From positions 1-64,000 of the forward strand of contig CALGSW010000009.1 of NCBI GenBank assembly GCA_937901965.1: DNA of 64,000 bases, in the 5' to 3' direction. Below the pieces are notes generated by a model. That model had not been told where the DNA came from. It did not search any database and saw only the letters and a list, made by a program, of their open reading frames with translations. A program made the translations under genes and the position numbers. The DNA is from an uncultured Bacteroidota bacterium (GTDB lineage: Bacteria > Bacteroidota > Bacteroidia > Bacteroidales > UBA932). Shown piece by piece: positions 42,426 through 50,545 of the stretch; within the stretch, counting starts at the first letter, position 1; every line of letters starts with the position of its first letter.

Positions 42426-43923
42426 ATCCGTTGTTAATCTCTATTTCGCCATCAAAGCCGAATCTGATTGGATTCTTAAGCATGACTTTTACATTTTCCG
42501 GGATATAGAGAGTTATACGTTTATTTGTTCCGTCCCATTTTTTCGCCTTAGAATACACATCCGGGCGAACAGTTACAAGGGAGTCTGTCATTTCAACCAA
42601 AGGCAGATTCCTTTGTGCTTTCATTATGGCTTCACCGCTTGTGTATCCAAACGAGTTTGTTCTTAATCTCATATACCTTGAGCTATCTGCAATATCCCGT
42701 TCAATTCTGATTTCCGGGAATACAACAAATTTCTTATCGACTCCGTTTTTGTCTGCCCAGAATATGAACAGTTCGTCTTTGTCTCCCTCAATAATCAGAT
42801 TCTTATCAGGCATAGGAGAGTCATATTCAAGATTAAGATATAGCGTGTCATGTGTTGTTGTAACAGGAATATCTGAGACCTCTCTTGCATTCTCCCAGTA
42901 TGGCCTTGAAGCTTTTATTGCAAGAGTGGCAGAGGCAAAACCTGATATAATCCACAGAATAAACATAATGAGGCCCGGACGGAAGCGTGGGTTTCTGAAC
43001 TCAAACAATATCTGGATTCCTCCGTACAGCATTCCAAGAAGTGGGAGGAAAAGGAAAGCGAGCGTTGTCAGTTTTAACCAGAACGTGTTAGTCAGACCTA
43101 TCTCAACATAGTTTATAATATCTGCAGGAATAAATCCGTTGAATATCTCAATCCCAAGGAACAGAAACGAGAAGAGCAGTATACCGCCTATTGAAATCAA
43201 AACCAGGATTACAGCAAAAACTTTTGAGATAGCTCTGAAAATATCATTTACTACCGGGGCGCTGTTCCTCCCGGCTCTTCTCAAATCCCGGCCCATTCTC
43301 TGAGCACTTCTCTCAACATTGCGCTGAATATTAGAGAGATCTGGCTTTTCACCTCTCATTGCAAATTTCTGATGTACTGTCCTTGCCTCAGGAATGGCAA
43401 TCCACATTATAATATAGGCCAGGAATATAAATGAGCCGCCTGCTCCGTGAACTCCCGGGAAAGGGATAATAACAAACGGAACCCATGAGAAAAACATAAG
43501 TACCAGAAATATTACCCTTACTATTGCCGTATCTATATTGAAGTAAGCAGCAATTCCCGAACAAACCCCTCCAATCATCTTATTATCCGGATCACGGTAG
43601 AGTCTTTTGATTACTCTGCCGGAAGGCGGCGTTGCTCTTCTGGAGTAACTTGACTCATTACTCTCTTCATCAATCACCTCAGGCCTTCCCAGCAGCTGAA
43701 TAACATCATTTACCACTGCCGATGTAATCACTGTATTTCCCCCTGCCTTTTCAAGAAACAGTTCGGCAATTCTCTCCTCAATACCCTCAACAATCTCATT
43801 GCCGTTCTGCATCCCTCTGTAGTGGTCATTAAGCTCCTCCAGGTAACCCTTGAGGATAAGATAGCCATCCTCTTCAACAGTGAAGGCTATTGTGCCTATA
43901 CTCACTTTGACAACCTTTTTCAT
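42385..43923 (-). CDS. PspC-domain membrane protein, long form
   Basis: 512 residues. An N-terminal region shared with the shorter paralogue at 44278 (KKVVKVSIGTIAFTVEEDGY, residues 1-90) is followed by a PspC domain (LYRDPDNKMIGGVCSGIAAY, about 108-175). About three more membrane helices and a C-terminal beta-rich extracytoplasmic domain (370-512) complete it. PspC proteins take part in envelope-stress responses. It is third in a PspC-PadR-PspC operon with 2 nt spacing. Confidence 0.8.
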   Translation of the reverse strand: MKKVVKVSIGTIAFTVEEDGYLILKGYLEELNDHYRGMQNGNEIVEGIEERIAELFLEKAGGNTVITSAVVNDVIQLLGRPEVIDEESNESSYSRRATPPSGRVIKRLYRDPDNKMIGGVCSGIAAYFNIDTAIVRVIFLVLMFFSWVPFVIIPFPGVHGAGGSFIFLAYIIMWIAIPEARTVHQKFAMRGEKPDLSNIQRNVERSAQRMGRDLRRAGRNSAPVVNDIFRAISKVFAVILVLISIGGILLFSFLFLGIEIFNGFIPADIINYVEIGLTNTFWLKLTTLAFLFLPLLGMLYGGIQILFEFRNPRFRPGLIMFILWIISGFASATLAIKASRPYWENAREVSDIPVTTTHDTLYLNLEYDSPMPDKNLIIEGDKDELFIFWADKNGVDKKFVVFPEIRIERDIADSSRYMRLRTNSFGYTSGEAIMKAQRNLPLVEMTDSLVTVRPDVYSKAKKWDGTNKRITLYIPENVKVMLKNPIRFGFDGEIEINNGFNFSKHRAPYRPW

Positions 43924-43925
43924 AT

Positions 43926-44270
43926 TTATTGATTTTTTTTGTTTCTGATAAGGTTAATTGTCTCTACAAGCTCCCTCCACGCACTATCCATCTCTTCAAG
44001 CAGCTCCCTGCCCTTTTCAGTTATGGAGTAGTATTTTCTTGGCGGACCCTGAGGTGACTCCTCCCATCGGTAACTAAGAAGTCCCTGGTTTTTCTGTCTT
44101 GTAAGCAGCGGATAAAGTGTCCCCTCCACCACTATCATTTTTGCACTCTTCAGCTCCTCAATGAGAGAAGAGGCATATGCGTCGTTGTTATTCAGGATAC
44201 TCAGTATGCAGTATTCCAGAACACCTTTACGCATCTGTGACTTTACATTGTCTGTGTTAATATCTGTCAT
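43926..44270 (-). CDS. PadR family transcriptional regulator
   Basis: 114 residues with the winged-helix PadR fold: KGVLEYCILSILNNNDAYAS, EGTLYPLLTRQKNQGLLSYRW and the PRKYYSITEKGRELL wing. Probably an autorepressor of the operon with the two PspC proteins, the standard arrangement in Bacteroidota. Confidence 0.88.
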   Translation of the reverse strand: MTDINTDNVKSQMRKGVLEYCILSILNNNDAYASSLIEELKSAKMIVVEGTLYPLLTRQKNQGLLSYRWEESPQGPPRKYYSITEKGRELLEEMDSAWRELVETINLIRNKKNQ

Positions 44271-44277
44271 GATCTTT

Positions 44278-44853
44278 CTATTTATACGATGAAACCTTCC
44301 TTAAATTTTCTGCTGTTACAGGAATTCCTCTCATTTCACACTTCTGTGCTGCGGTCATAGCTTGCGGAGCAATAATCCAGAAGATGATATAGGCCCAGAA
44401 TCCCAAGCCCCCCATAAAGAGACTTATACCAAAAATAACCCTGATAATTATCATATCAATATTCAGGTAGTGTCCAAGCCCGCTGCAGACTCCCCCTATC
44501 ACTCTGTTATCCGGATCCCTGTACAGTCTCTTTACAACAGTCTGATTTGCGGCGGTAGCTGAAGGCTCAGAAGAGTAGTCAGAAGACTCATCAACAGGTG
44601 AGCCATCCGGCATTCCGAGCTGAGAAATTACTTTATTCACGCTTGAAATATTTACAACCTCTCCTTTTCCGGAGAGCTCTTCGTAGAAAAGTTCAGCAAT
44701 TCTCTGCTCAAGGTCTTCCATGATGTCTGCTGCTTCGTTGCCGTTTCCGGTTTTCTGACGGAATTTGTCAAGATAGCGCTCTAGTTTCTGATAAGCATCT
44801 TCGTCAATTACGAATGATCTGCCTCCTATACCTACTGTAACCACTTTTTTCAT
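44278..44853 (-). CDS. PspC-domain membrane protein, short form
   Basis: 191 residues. The N-terminal 95-residue region is like that of the long paralogue (KKVVTVGIGGRSFVIDEDAY). A PspC domain follows with LYRDPDNRVIGGVCSGLGHY and two membrane helices. First gene of the operon. A -7 box lies at 44891-44898. Confidence 0.8.
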   Translation of the reverse strand: MKKVVTVGIGGRSFVIDEDAYQKLERYLDKFRQKTGNGNEAADIMEDLEQRIAELFYEELSGKGEVVNISSVNKVISQLGMPDGSPVDESSDYSSEPSATAANQTVVKRLYRDPDNRVIGGVCSGLGHYLNIDMIIIRVIFGISLFMGGLGFWAYIIFWIIAPQAMTAAQKCEMRGIPVTAENLRKVSSYK

Positions 44854-44890
44854 TTTGCGAGTACTTTTATTATTTTAGAATTTGGTACTG

Positions 44891-44898
44891 CAAATATA
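44891..44898 (-). promoter_or_regulatory. -7 box TATATTTG for the pspC-padR-pspC operon
   Basis: A minus-strand exact box 37 nt before the ATG at 44853. Confidence 0.55.
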
Positions 44899-44942
44899 TA
44901 TACTTTTTTCATTACCTTGTATCACATAGTAGTAAAAAATAT

Positions 44943-44974
44943 TAAAAAATAGCCTGCTACTTACGTAACAGGCT
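44943..44974 (-). terminator. Intrinsic terminator after secG
   Basis: On the minus strand, AGCCTG and CAGGCT arms (44951-44974, with inner TTAC/GTAA) are followed by ATTTTTTAA. It lies 53 nt beyond the secG stop and before the next promoter. Confidence 0.75.
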
Positions 44975-45026
44975 GATATACTGCTTGAAAAATTTATGAA
45001 AAATTTTTCAAAAAATTCTATAAAGA

Positions 45027-45380
45027 CTAGTTTGTTGGAGGGGTTTGCTCTGCTCCGGCAGGAGTTTGTGGCTGTGGTGCAGGAAACTCCGGTTGCCCCT
45101 GCGCAGGAGCTGACTGTTCAATTCTTTGCTGAATTGTATTTGCTCTTTCTGATTTACCGGTTGACACAAATGCAGTTGCAAGAACACACAGAACAATAAT
45201 ACCTACTGCCAGTGTCCAAGTTGCTTTTTCAAGAAAGTCTGCTGTCTGACGCACTCCAAAAGTCTGGTTTCCCTGAGCAAAATTTGCAGCAAGTCCGCCG
45301 CCTTTTGAGTTCTGTACCAATACTATAATAGTAAGCAGGATGCTTGCGATTACAATAATAATAGATATTGCTGTATACAT
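45027..45380 (-). CDS. secG: Preprotein translocase subunit SecG
   Basis: 117 residues with two membrane helices (1-20 and about 55-75) separated by the conserved VLVQNSKGGGLAANFAQGNQ loop, and a Pro/Gln-rich C-terminal tail common in Bacteroidota. Last gene of the operon from the sigma-54 regulator; terminator at 44943-44974. Confidence 0.92.
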   Translation of the reverse strand: MYTAISIIIVIASILLTIIVLVQNSKGGGLAANFAQGNQTFGVRQTADFLEKATWTLAVGIIVLCVLATAFVSTGKSERANTIQQRIEQSAPAQGQPEFPAPQPQTPAGAEQTPPTN

Positions 45381-45384
45381 AATT

Positions 45385-46158
45385 TTATATGTTGTGTTTG
45401 GTCTTTAACTCTTTAACAAGGGACGCAAAGTAAGTACTTTTTTCCGGATATAGCAAAATAAGTTTAGCATATACATCCACAGCTCTTTTCACAAGCCCCT
45501 GTTCTGCATATATTCTGGCCAGAGTCTCTGTGTAAAAACCAGAGTCCTCAAATTCGTCGTTTTCATCCGTGATGATAGGCTCAACCTGAGTTGTGGCACT
45601 CCCCCTGAGAAGTGATGGTTTTTCAGAGATAAATTTATCAATAGGTTTGGTCTCGTCAAGGCTTACTGCATCCATCTCTCTTCTTGAGAAGTAATCACCT
45701 CCGGCAAATACCTTTGGTTGTTCTTCAACAACAAAATCAACCTCTTCCGGTATAAGCTCAAAAAAATCATCATCGGAAAAATCAATAACACTTTTCCCGC
45801 TCACCTTTTCAGCAACCGGCTCCACAAGTGGCTCTACAGCAGGCTCCAATATCGGCTCTGCCAACTGATTCTCAACCGAGTCACTAACTGACCCTGCTGT
45901 TTGTTCTGCAACAAAAGTCTCTTCTGAAGATTCTGCCTGAACTTGTTCTTCATCGTTTATACGGGCAATTTCATACAACAACTCTCTGGAGTGGACAAAA
46001 GCAGCAGCTCTGGGGAGATATTCGCCGCGAGCTTCAGGACCTCGTTCACAAAACTTCTTGTAGAGCTCAAGGTGTGCCAGTGAATACCACGGGTACTTTT
46101 CTATAAGCTGTTCAAGAGCTATAATATCATTATCATTCATACTATTACCAGTTTGCAA
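45385..46158 (-). CDS. Conserved hypothetical with TPR-like ends
   Basis: 257 residues. The N-terminal helix pair (IIALEQLIEKYPWYSLAHLEL) and C-terminal pair (YTETLARIYAEQGLVKRAVDVYAKL) resemble TPR units. The middle (85-190) is acidic and low-complexity, rich in Glu, Val and Pro. No signal peptide. This gene is conserved between lptE and secG in the phylum but has no established role. It overlaps lptE by 14 nt. Confidence 0.65.
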   Translation of the reverse strand: MQTGNSMNDNDIIALEQLIEKYPWYSLAHLELYKKFCERGPEARGEYLPRAAAFVHSRELLYEIARINDEEQVQAESSEETFVAEQTAGSVSDSVENQLAEPILEPAVEPLVEPVAEKVSGKSVIDFSDDDFFELIPEEVDFVVEEQPKVFAGGDYFSRREMDAVSLDETKPIDKFISEKPSLLRGSATTQVEPIITDENDEFEDSGFYTETLARIYAEQGLVKRAVDVYAKLILLYPEKSTYFASLVKELKTKHNI

Positions 46159-46645
46159 CAGTTGCGTTGAAAATTGCTTCGGTCAGTTTCTCTGTTATTG
46201 CATCAACAAGGCGTGCCTCAACGGCATCCAGTGATGTTGAAGAGGGATAGTCCTCAAATTCAGCAAAAGAGCGGTCAAAATCCTCTTTAGGGTACTTTTT
46301 GTTTGTGAACCTTATCTTTACGGTTATGGTTAGTCTGTTCATTGAGGCAACTTCGTTTGCAGTAACAGCAAGCGCTGAAATCTCGTAATTTGTCACTTCC
46401 CCCTCTACTGCAAGATCTGCATTCATCTCCTCAATCGTAAGCTTGGTAAGCTTTCTGTATTTTTCTTTAAGCCCTTCTGTTAACTGATTACTGAGCGCAG
46501 GATTTACCCTCATGGCCCGGTTCTCTATCCTTGCTACCGATATTGATGTGACATCAGATGCAATTGAGGTTCCCGAAAACGAGTATATGCCACACGAATT
46601 TAAAATGAGCATGGCAGCAATAAGTATATAAATTGATCTCTTCAT
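46145..46645 (-). CDS. lptE: LptE-like lipopolysaccharide assembly lipoprotein
   Basis: 166 residues with a lipoprotein signal peptide ending LILNSC (Cys at about residue 18). The LptE fold of Bacteroidota shows as SFSGTSIASDVTSISVARIENR and MNRLTITVKIRFTNKK. It would sit with LptD at the outer membrane to insert LPS. It lies 9 nt after the sigma-54 regulator. Confidence 0.82.
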   Translation of the reverse strand: MKRSIYILIAAMLILNSCGIYSFSGTSIASDVTSISVARIENRAMRVNPALSNQLTEGLKEKYRKLTKLTIEEMNADLAVEGEVTNYEISALAVTANEVASMNRLTITVKIRFTNKKYPKEDFDRSFAEFEDYPSSTSLDAVEARLVDAITEKLTEAIFNATVANW

Positions 46646-46654
46646 TTTTTTCCT

Positions 46655-47800
46655 TTATAGGTCAAGATCAAGTTCCTTAATTTTTCTGTATAACGTTCTC
46701 TCAGAGATACCAAGCTCTGCTGCTGCCAGTTTTCTCTTCCCCCCATGTTTTTCTAAAGCCTTTTTTATTAGCTCTGCGTTAACGTTTTGTATTGAAAGAA
46801 CAACGTCCTCTTCGTAATCCACAATTGTATCGCTGTTTGAGAAGTTCTTGTTTATATCCAGCACAGGAGAAACCTGTTCGGCCGGTTTTGTTTCAACTCT
46901 CTTTTTCAGCTCCTCAACTTCGTGTCTCAGTTGATATAGTACTTTAAAAATAATATCACGGTCTGTCAGGTAATCAGAAGAATGACCCTCTGTAGTTTTA
47001 ACCGGAAGATACTCCGGCCCCTCTGCCGGAATGTATTTAGTCAGGTACTCCGGCCCTATCTCTCTGTTGTGTTCAATTACAGAAATCTGTTCTGCAATAC
47101 TCTTAAGCTGTCTTATGTTTCCGGGCCATCTGTATGACTCAAGCATTACTCTTGCCGGATCTGTAAGTCTTATGGCCGGCATTTTGTATTTTTCAGCAAA
47201 ATCTACAGCAAATTTTCTGAATAGAAGATAAATATCCTGCTTCCGTTCTCTAAGAGAAGGGATGGAGATGGGAACAGTGTTCAGTCTGTAATAGAGATCC
47301 TCTCTAAACTTTCCGGCTTCAATTGCCTTGAGAAGATTTTTGTTTGTAGCCGCAACAACCCTCACATCGGTCTTCTCAACCTTTGAAGAGCCCACCTTTA
47401 TAAACTCACCTGTCTGCAAAACCCTCAGCAGCCTTACCTGTGTTGAGAGAGGCAACTCGGCCACTTCATCAAGAAACAGTGTCCCTTCATTTGCAACTTC
47501 AAAATAGCCTTTCCTGGTCTCAACGGCACCTGTGAAGGCCCCCTTTTCGTGGCCGAAAAGTTCAGAATCTATTGTACCCTCCGGAATTGCTCCGCAGTTA
47601 ACGGCTATATATTTTTTATGCTTTCTTGGGCTGAATGAGTGGATAATCTGAGGAACAACCTCCTTACCCACACCGCTTTCTCCGGTTATGAGAACAGAGA
47701 GGTCCGTACCTGCCACCCGAACTGCTGTTTCTAGAGCAAGGTCAAGTGCAGTACTGTTACCTATAATATCAAATCGCTGCTTTAAACTTCTCAGGTCCAT
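46655..47800 (-). CDS. Sigma-54-dependent Fis-family activator without receiver domain
   Basis: About 381 residues from the ATG at 47800 (MDLRSLKQRFDIIGNS). The in-frame ATG at 47818 is less likely because it would put the -7 box (47806-47813) inside the gene. AAA+ domain: Walker A GESGVGKE, sigma-54-contact loop GAFTGAVE, Walker B DEVAELP, arginine-finger RLLRVLQTGEF. It ends in a Fis helix-turn-helix (KLAAAELGISERTLYRKI). There is no response-regulator domain, so activity must be controlled otherwise. First gene of the lptE-secG operon. Confidence 0.9.
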   Translation of the reverse strand: MDLRSLKQRFDIIGNSTALDLALETAVRVAGTDLSVLITGESGVGKEVVPQIIHSFSPRKHKKYIAVNCGAIPEGTIDSELFGHEKGAFTGAVETRKGYFEVANEGTLFLDEVAELPLSTQVRLLRVLQTGEFIKVGSSKVEKTDVRVVAATNKNLLKAIEAGKFREDLYYRLNTVPISIPSLRERKQDIYLLFRKFAVDFAEKYKMPAIRLTDPARVMLESYRWPGNIRQLKSIAEQISVIEHNREIGPEYLTKYIPAEGPEYLPVKTTEGHSSDYLTDRDIIFKVLYQLRHEVEELKKRVETKPAEQVSPVLDINKNFSNSDTIVDYEEDVVLSIQNVNAELIKKALEKHGGKRKLAAAELGISERTLYRKIKELDLDL

Positions 47801-47805
47801 GAACG

Positions 47806-47813
47806 CAAAAATA
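47806..47813 (-). promoter_or_regulatory. -7 box TATTTTTG for the sigma-54 regulator operon
   Basis: A minus-strand exact box 5 nt before the proposed ATG at 47800; a leaderless transcript is implied. Confidence 0.5.
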
Positions 47814-47825
47814 GTCAAAAATGTT

Positions 47826-47833
47826 TATATTTG
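47826..47833 (+). promoter_or_regulatory. -7 box TATATTTG for the TPR lipoprotein gene
   Basis: An exact box 39 nt before the ATG at 47873, divergent with the box at 47806-47813. Confidence 0.55.
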
Positions 47834-47872
47834 CGGAATAGCAAACGAAATTAACACCAAAACAACGCAATA

Positions 47873-49528
47873 ATGAAAATGAAATTCCTTAAGCTTTTTT
47901 CTTTTGCACTGATTGGTTTTGCAGTTGTTTCCTGCAGCAATCCGTCCAAAATGGCAAAAGACGCCGTTCTCATGGGAGTAGATGGCAATCCTAAAGTACT
48001 CGAAGTAGTCGCTGATGAAATTACAGCATCCTACACCCTTACTTTTCCTGAAGGCTACTTCCATCCTAAAGCTATTCTTGAAGTAGTACCGGTTCTTGTT
48101 TATGAAGGTGGCGAAGCTGCTGCCCCTACCCAGAAACTTCAGGGAGAAAAAGTTACAGATAACTTTAATGTTGTTCCCGTTGCTGGTGGCAAAGCTACAA
48201 ACACTGTGAAATTCGCCTATGTTCCGGGTATGGAAAAATCACATCTTGAACTTAGAATCGCAGTATGGAACGACCTTAAAAAGATCGATTTCCCTAATCC
48301 TTACAAAGTTGCAGACGGTGCAAACATCACCTACAAGCTTGTACACGCATTTGGAGGTACTGCTTATGCAGAGGATAATTACAAAAAAATAATTTCAGAG
48401 AAAAAAGAGACACAGATTCTTTATTCAATTAATAGCCATGTAGTTCGCCCAAAAGAACTTACAAAGCAAGAGATCAAAGAGTTTGAAAAGTTCCTTGCCT
48501 CAATTAAAGAGGACGAACGCAGAGAGATTGTAGAGACAAACATTGTTGCCTATGCATCTCCTGACGGACCTGAAAAATTAAACAACAAACTTTCTGACAA
48601 GAGAAGCGAAACAGCAAAGGCTGCATTTGACAAGATTACAAAGAAAACGCCTGTTGACGCACCTGTAAATGTAACTACCGTTTCTGAAGACTGGGAAGGT
48701 TTCCAGGAATTAGTTGCAGCTTCAAGTATTCAGGACAAAGAGCTCATTCTCCGTGTTCTTTCAATGTACAGCGACCCTGCAGTTCGTGAAAGAGAGATTA
48801 AGAACATGTCGTTCGTGTTCAAGACTCTTGCAGACAAAATTCTTCCGGAACTCCGCAGGGCAAGATTCATAGCAAACATTGACTATACAAACTACAGCGA
48901 TGAAGAGTTGGTTGAACTTGCATCAAGCAACATTGAAATTATGGATGTTGAAGCTCTTCTCTATGCTGCAACCCTTGTAAATGATTACCCGGCAAAAGTG
49001 AAACTCTATACCAAGGCGGGTGAGAAATTTAACTGCGACAGAGCTTTCAACAATCTTACTGCTATTCACCTTGACAACGGCAAGCTGGCAGAAGCAAAAG
49101 CTGCACTTGCAAAAGTTTCAAACAAAAACAGCAAGTATTACTATAATAACGCAGGTGTGATTGCGCTCCGTGAGAAGGACTTCAAAAAAGCTTCTGAGAT
49201 GTTTGCAAAATCAGACCTTAAAATCTCCAAGCAAAACACAGCTATCATAGATATCTTCCAGGGAAGATATAAAGATGCCGTTGCTAAACTTGCCGGTACA
49301 GGTGACTCTAACGAAGGTCTGGCATACATTCTTACAAATCAGCTTGACAAAGCATTACCTGTAATCACTCACGACTGTCCTCACGCAGCATACATGAGAG
49401 CGATAGTTTATGCCCGTAAAGGTGAGATGATTGAGGTTGCAAAACAGCTTACCAAAGTATACGAAAATGACAATTTCAGAAAACGCTCTGAGAAAGACAT
49501 TGAATTTGCAAAATTCAGACAGCAATAA
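47873..49528 (+). CDS. Large TPR-containing lipoprotein (hypothetical)
   Basis: 551 residues with a lipoprotein signal (FALIGFAVVSC, Cys at residue 21). The N-terminal half is beta-rich (to about 190), with NIVAYASPDGPEKLNNKLS (about 223-245) resembling an OmpA-type peptidoglycan-binding stretch. The C-terminal half is helical and TPR-like (NNAGVIALREKDFKKASEMF). Homologues are frequent in Bacteroidota but uncharacterised. Monocistronic, with promoter box upstream and a strong terminator directly after. Confidence 0.7.
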   Translation: MKMKFLKLFSFALIGFAVVSCSNPSKMAKDAVLMGVDGNPKVLEVVADEITASYTLTFPEGYFHPKAILEVVPVLVYEGGEAAAPTQKLQGEKVTDNFNVVPVAGGKATNTVKFAYVPGMEKSHLELRIAVWNDLKKIDFPNPYKVADGANITYKLVHAFGGTAYAEDNYKKIISEKKETQILYSINSHVVRPKELTKQEIKEFEKFLASIKEDERREIVETNIVAYASPDGPEKLNNKLSDKRSETAKAAFDKITKKTPVDAPVNVTTVSEDWEGFQELVAASSIQDKELILRVLSMYSDPAVREREIKNMSFVFKTLADKILPELRRARFIANIDYTNYSDEELVELASSNIEIMDVEALLYAATLVNDYPAKVKLYTKAGEKFNCDRAFNNLTAIHLDNGKLAEAKAALAKVSNKNSKYYYNNAGVIALREKDFKKASEMFAKSDLKISKQNTAIIDIFQGRYKDAVAKLAGTGDSNEGLAYILTNQLDKALPVITHDCPHAAYMRAIVYARKGEMIEVAKQLTKVYENDNFRKRSEKDIEFAKFRQQ

Positions 49529-49545
49529 TTTTTGCTGATTTTCAC

Positions 49546-49584
49546 ACAGGGGCTGACCAATTATTGGTCGGCCCCTGTTTTTTA
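49546..49584 (+). terminator. Strong intrinsic terminator after the TPR lipoprotein gene
   Basis: The 15-bp stem ACAGGGGCTGACCAA/TTGGTCGGCCCCTGT (one G-U pair) has loop TTA and is followed by a run of six T, starting 18 nt after the stop codon. Confidence 0.9.
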
Positions 49585-49676
49585 TTGTATATCCGTGCCA
49601 ACTATTTTCACAGTCTGCTTCGGCATCCTTTTCTGTCTGCTGATGCATCCTTCCCCAAGTCCGCTGATGCATCCTT

Positions 49677-49766
49677 CCCCGATCAACCGAGCCCCTCCGG
49701 AACTTTTCCTCCTCGCTCTCTTCGTTCGCTGTGGCGGAGGTTCCTGCGTGGCTCGGTTGGCCGGGG
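49677..49766 (+). repeat. Palindrome-bounded module in element B
   Basis: The arms CCCCGATCAACCGAG (49677-49691) and CTCGGTTGGCCGGGG (49752-49766 region) are complementary with two mismatches. The core is CCTCCGGAACTTTTCCTCCTC followed by GCTCTCTTCGTTCGC and GGCGGAGGTTCC. Confidence 0.75.
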
Positions 49767-49793
49767 AAGGATTGGGCAGTCAGAGCACAGGCG

Positions 49794-49916
49794 TGGGTGG
49801 GACGAACCTCTATCTACCTTGTTATCTACTAATTGCAAAATATAATTTATTGATTTTAAAAGATTTGTATTTTGGAATACCTTGAAATTTAATCCCATGG
49901 AGGTTCGTCCCACCCA
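49794..49916. repeat. 20-bp inverted repeat enclosing 83 nt (element B)
   Basis: The arms at 49794-49813 and 49897-49916 match each other with one mismatch and match the arms in element A. The core (49814-49896) is exactly 83 nt, as in A. Confidence 0.9.
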
Positions 49917-50064
49917 AACCCGCAACCACCTGAGCCAGCTATCCGGCCAAAGGCCGTATAAACTGCGCAGCACCATATTAATCCTCGCAAGGCGAGGTAT
50001 ATCCGCAAATCTGCGCGAGACAAACTGAACCCGCAGGGCTGTAACACGCAGATTTAGAGGGAAA

Positions 50065-50106
50065 TGACAATCAACCCGAGGGATCACCCCTCGGATAAAG
50101 TGTCAA
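50065..50106 (-). repeat. TGACACTTTA hairpin in element B
   Basis: CCCCTCGGATAAAGTGTCAA (50087-50106) faces a partly complementary arm ATGACAATCAACCCGAGGG upstream, separated by ATCA. It is the counterpart of 11098-11140 in reverse orientation, with weaker pairing. Confidence 0.65.
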
Positions 50107-50200
50107 ATCACACACAATTAGTAAGTTACAGCCGTCCGTGCTTCACTATTTCTGGGAGAGATTCCTGCATACCCTTTCAAAGAGTAGTCCGCATAACTGA

Positions 50201-50521
50201 AGGAGTCTCCGCCACAGCGAACAAAGAGAGCGAGGAGGAAAAACTCCGGAAGTTATGCGGATACTCTGTGAATGCAGGAAGATTGCCAGATATGATTTGA
50301 AGGAGTCTCCGCCACAGCGAACGAAGAGAGCGAGGAGGAAAAACTCCGGAAGTTATGCGGATACTCTGTGAATGCAGGAAGATTGCCAGATATGATTTGA
50401 AGGAGTCTCCGCCACAGCGAACGAAGAGAGCGAGGAGGAAAAACTCCGGAAGTTATGCGGATACTCTGTGAATGCAGGAAGATTGCCAGATATGATTTGA
50501 AGGAGTCTCCGCCACAGCGAA
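50201..50521. repeat. 100-bp tandem repeat, about 3.2 copies
   Basis: Copies begin at 50201, 50301, 50401 and 50501, with an exact 100-bp period. The first differs from the others at 50223. The fourth is cut off after about 20 bp, 25 bp before lepA. Each unit contains the module core (inverted) plus AGTTATGCGGATACTCT. The latter pairs with AGAGTAGTCCGCATAACT just upstream at about 50181-50198. Confidence 0.92.
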
Positions 50522-50545
50522 TAAACCACAGTCGCAGAACGAGCA

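Larger units (their letters stand above)
49639..50198 (-). repeat. Complex intergenic repeat element, copy B
   Basis: This covers most of the 1017-nt gap between the TPR lipoprotein and lepA genes and holds no credible gene. In reverse orientation it carries the same parts as copy A. These are a palindrome-bounded module (49677-49766), the inverted repeat with 83-nt core (49794-49916), the AACTGCGCAGCACCATATTAA and GGCCAAAGGCCG block (about 49945-49985), and the TGACACTTTA hairpin (about 50065-50106). The right end merges into the 100-bp tandem array. Two copies of GCTGATGCATCCTTCCCC lie at 49639 and 49663 (24-nt period). Confidence 0.8.

Noticed and set aside
50201..50521. Possible CRISPR array
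   Set aside because: The 100-bp units are contiguous with no unique spacers, far longer than CRISPR repeats, and no cas genes are nearby.
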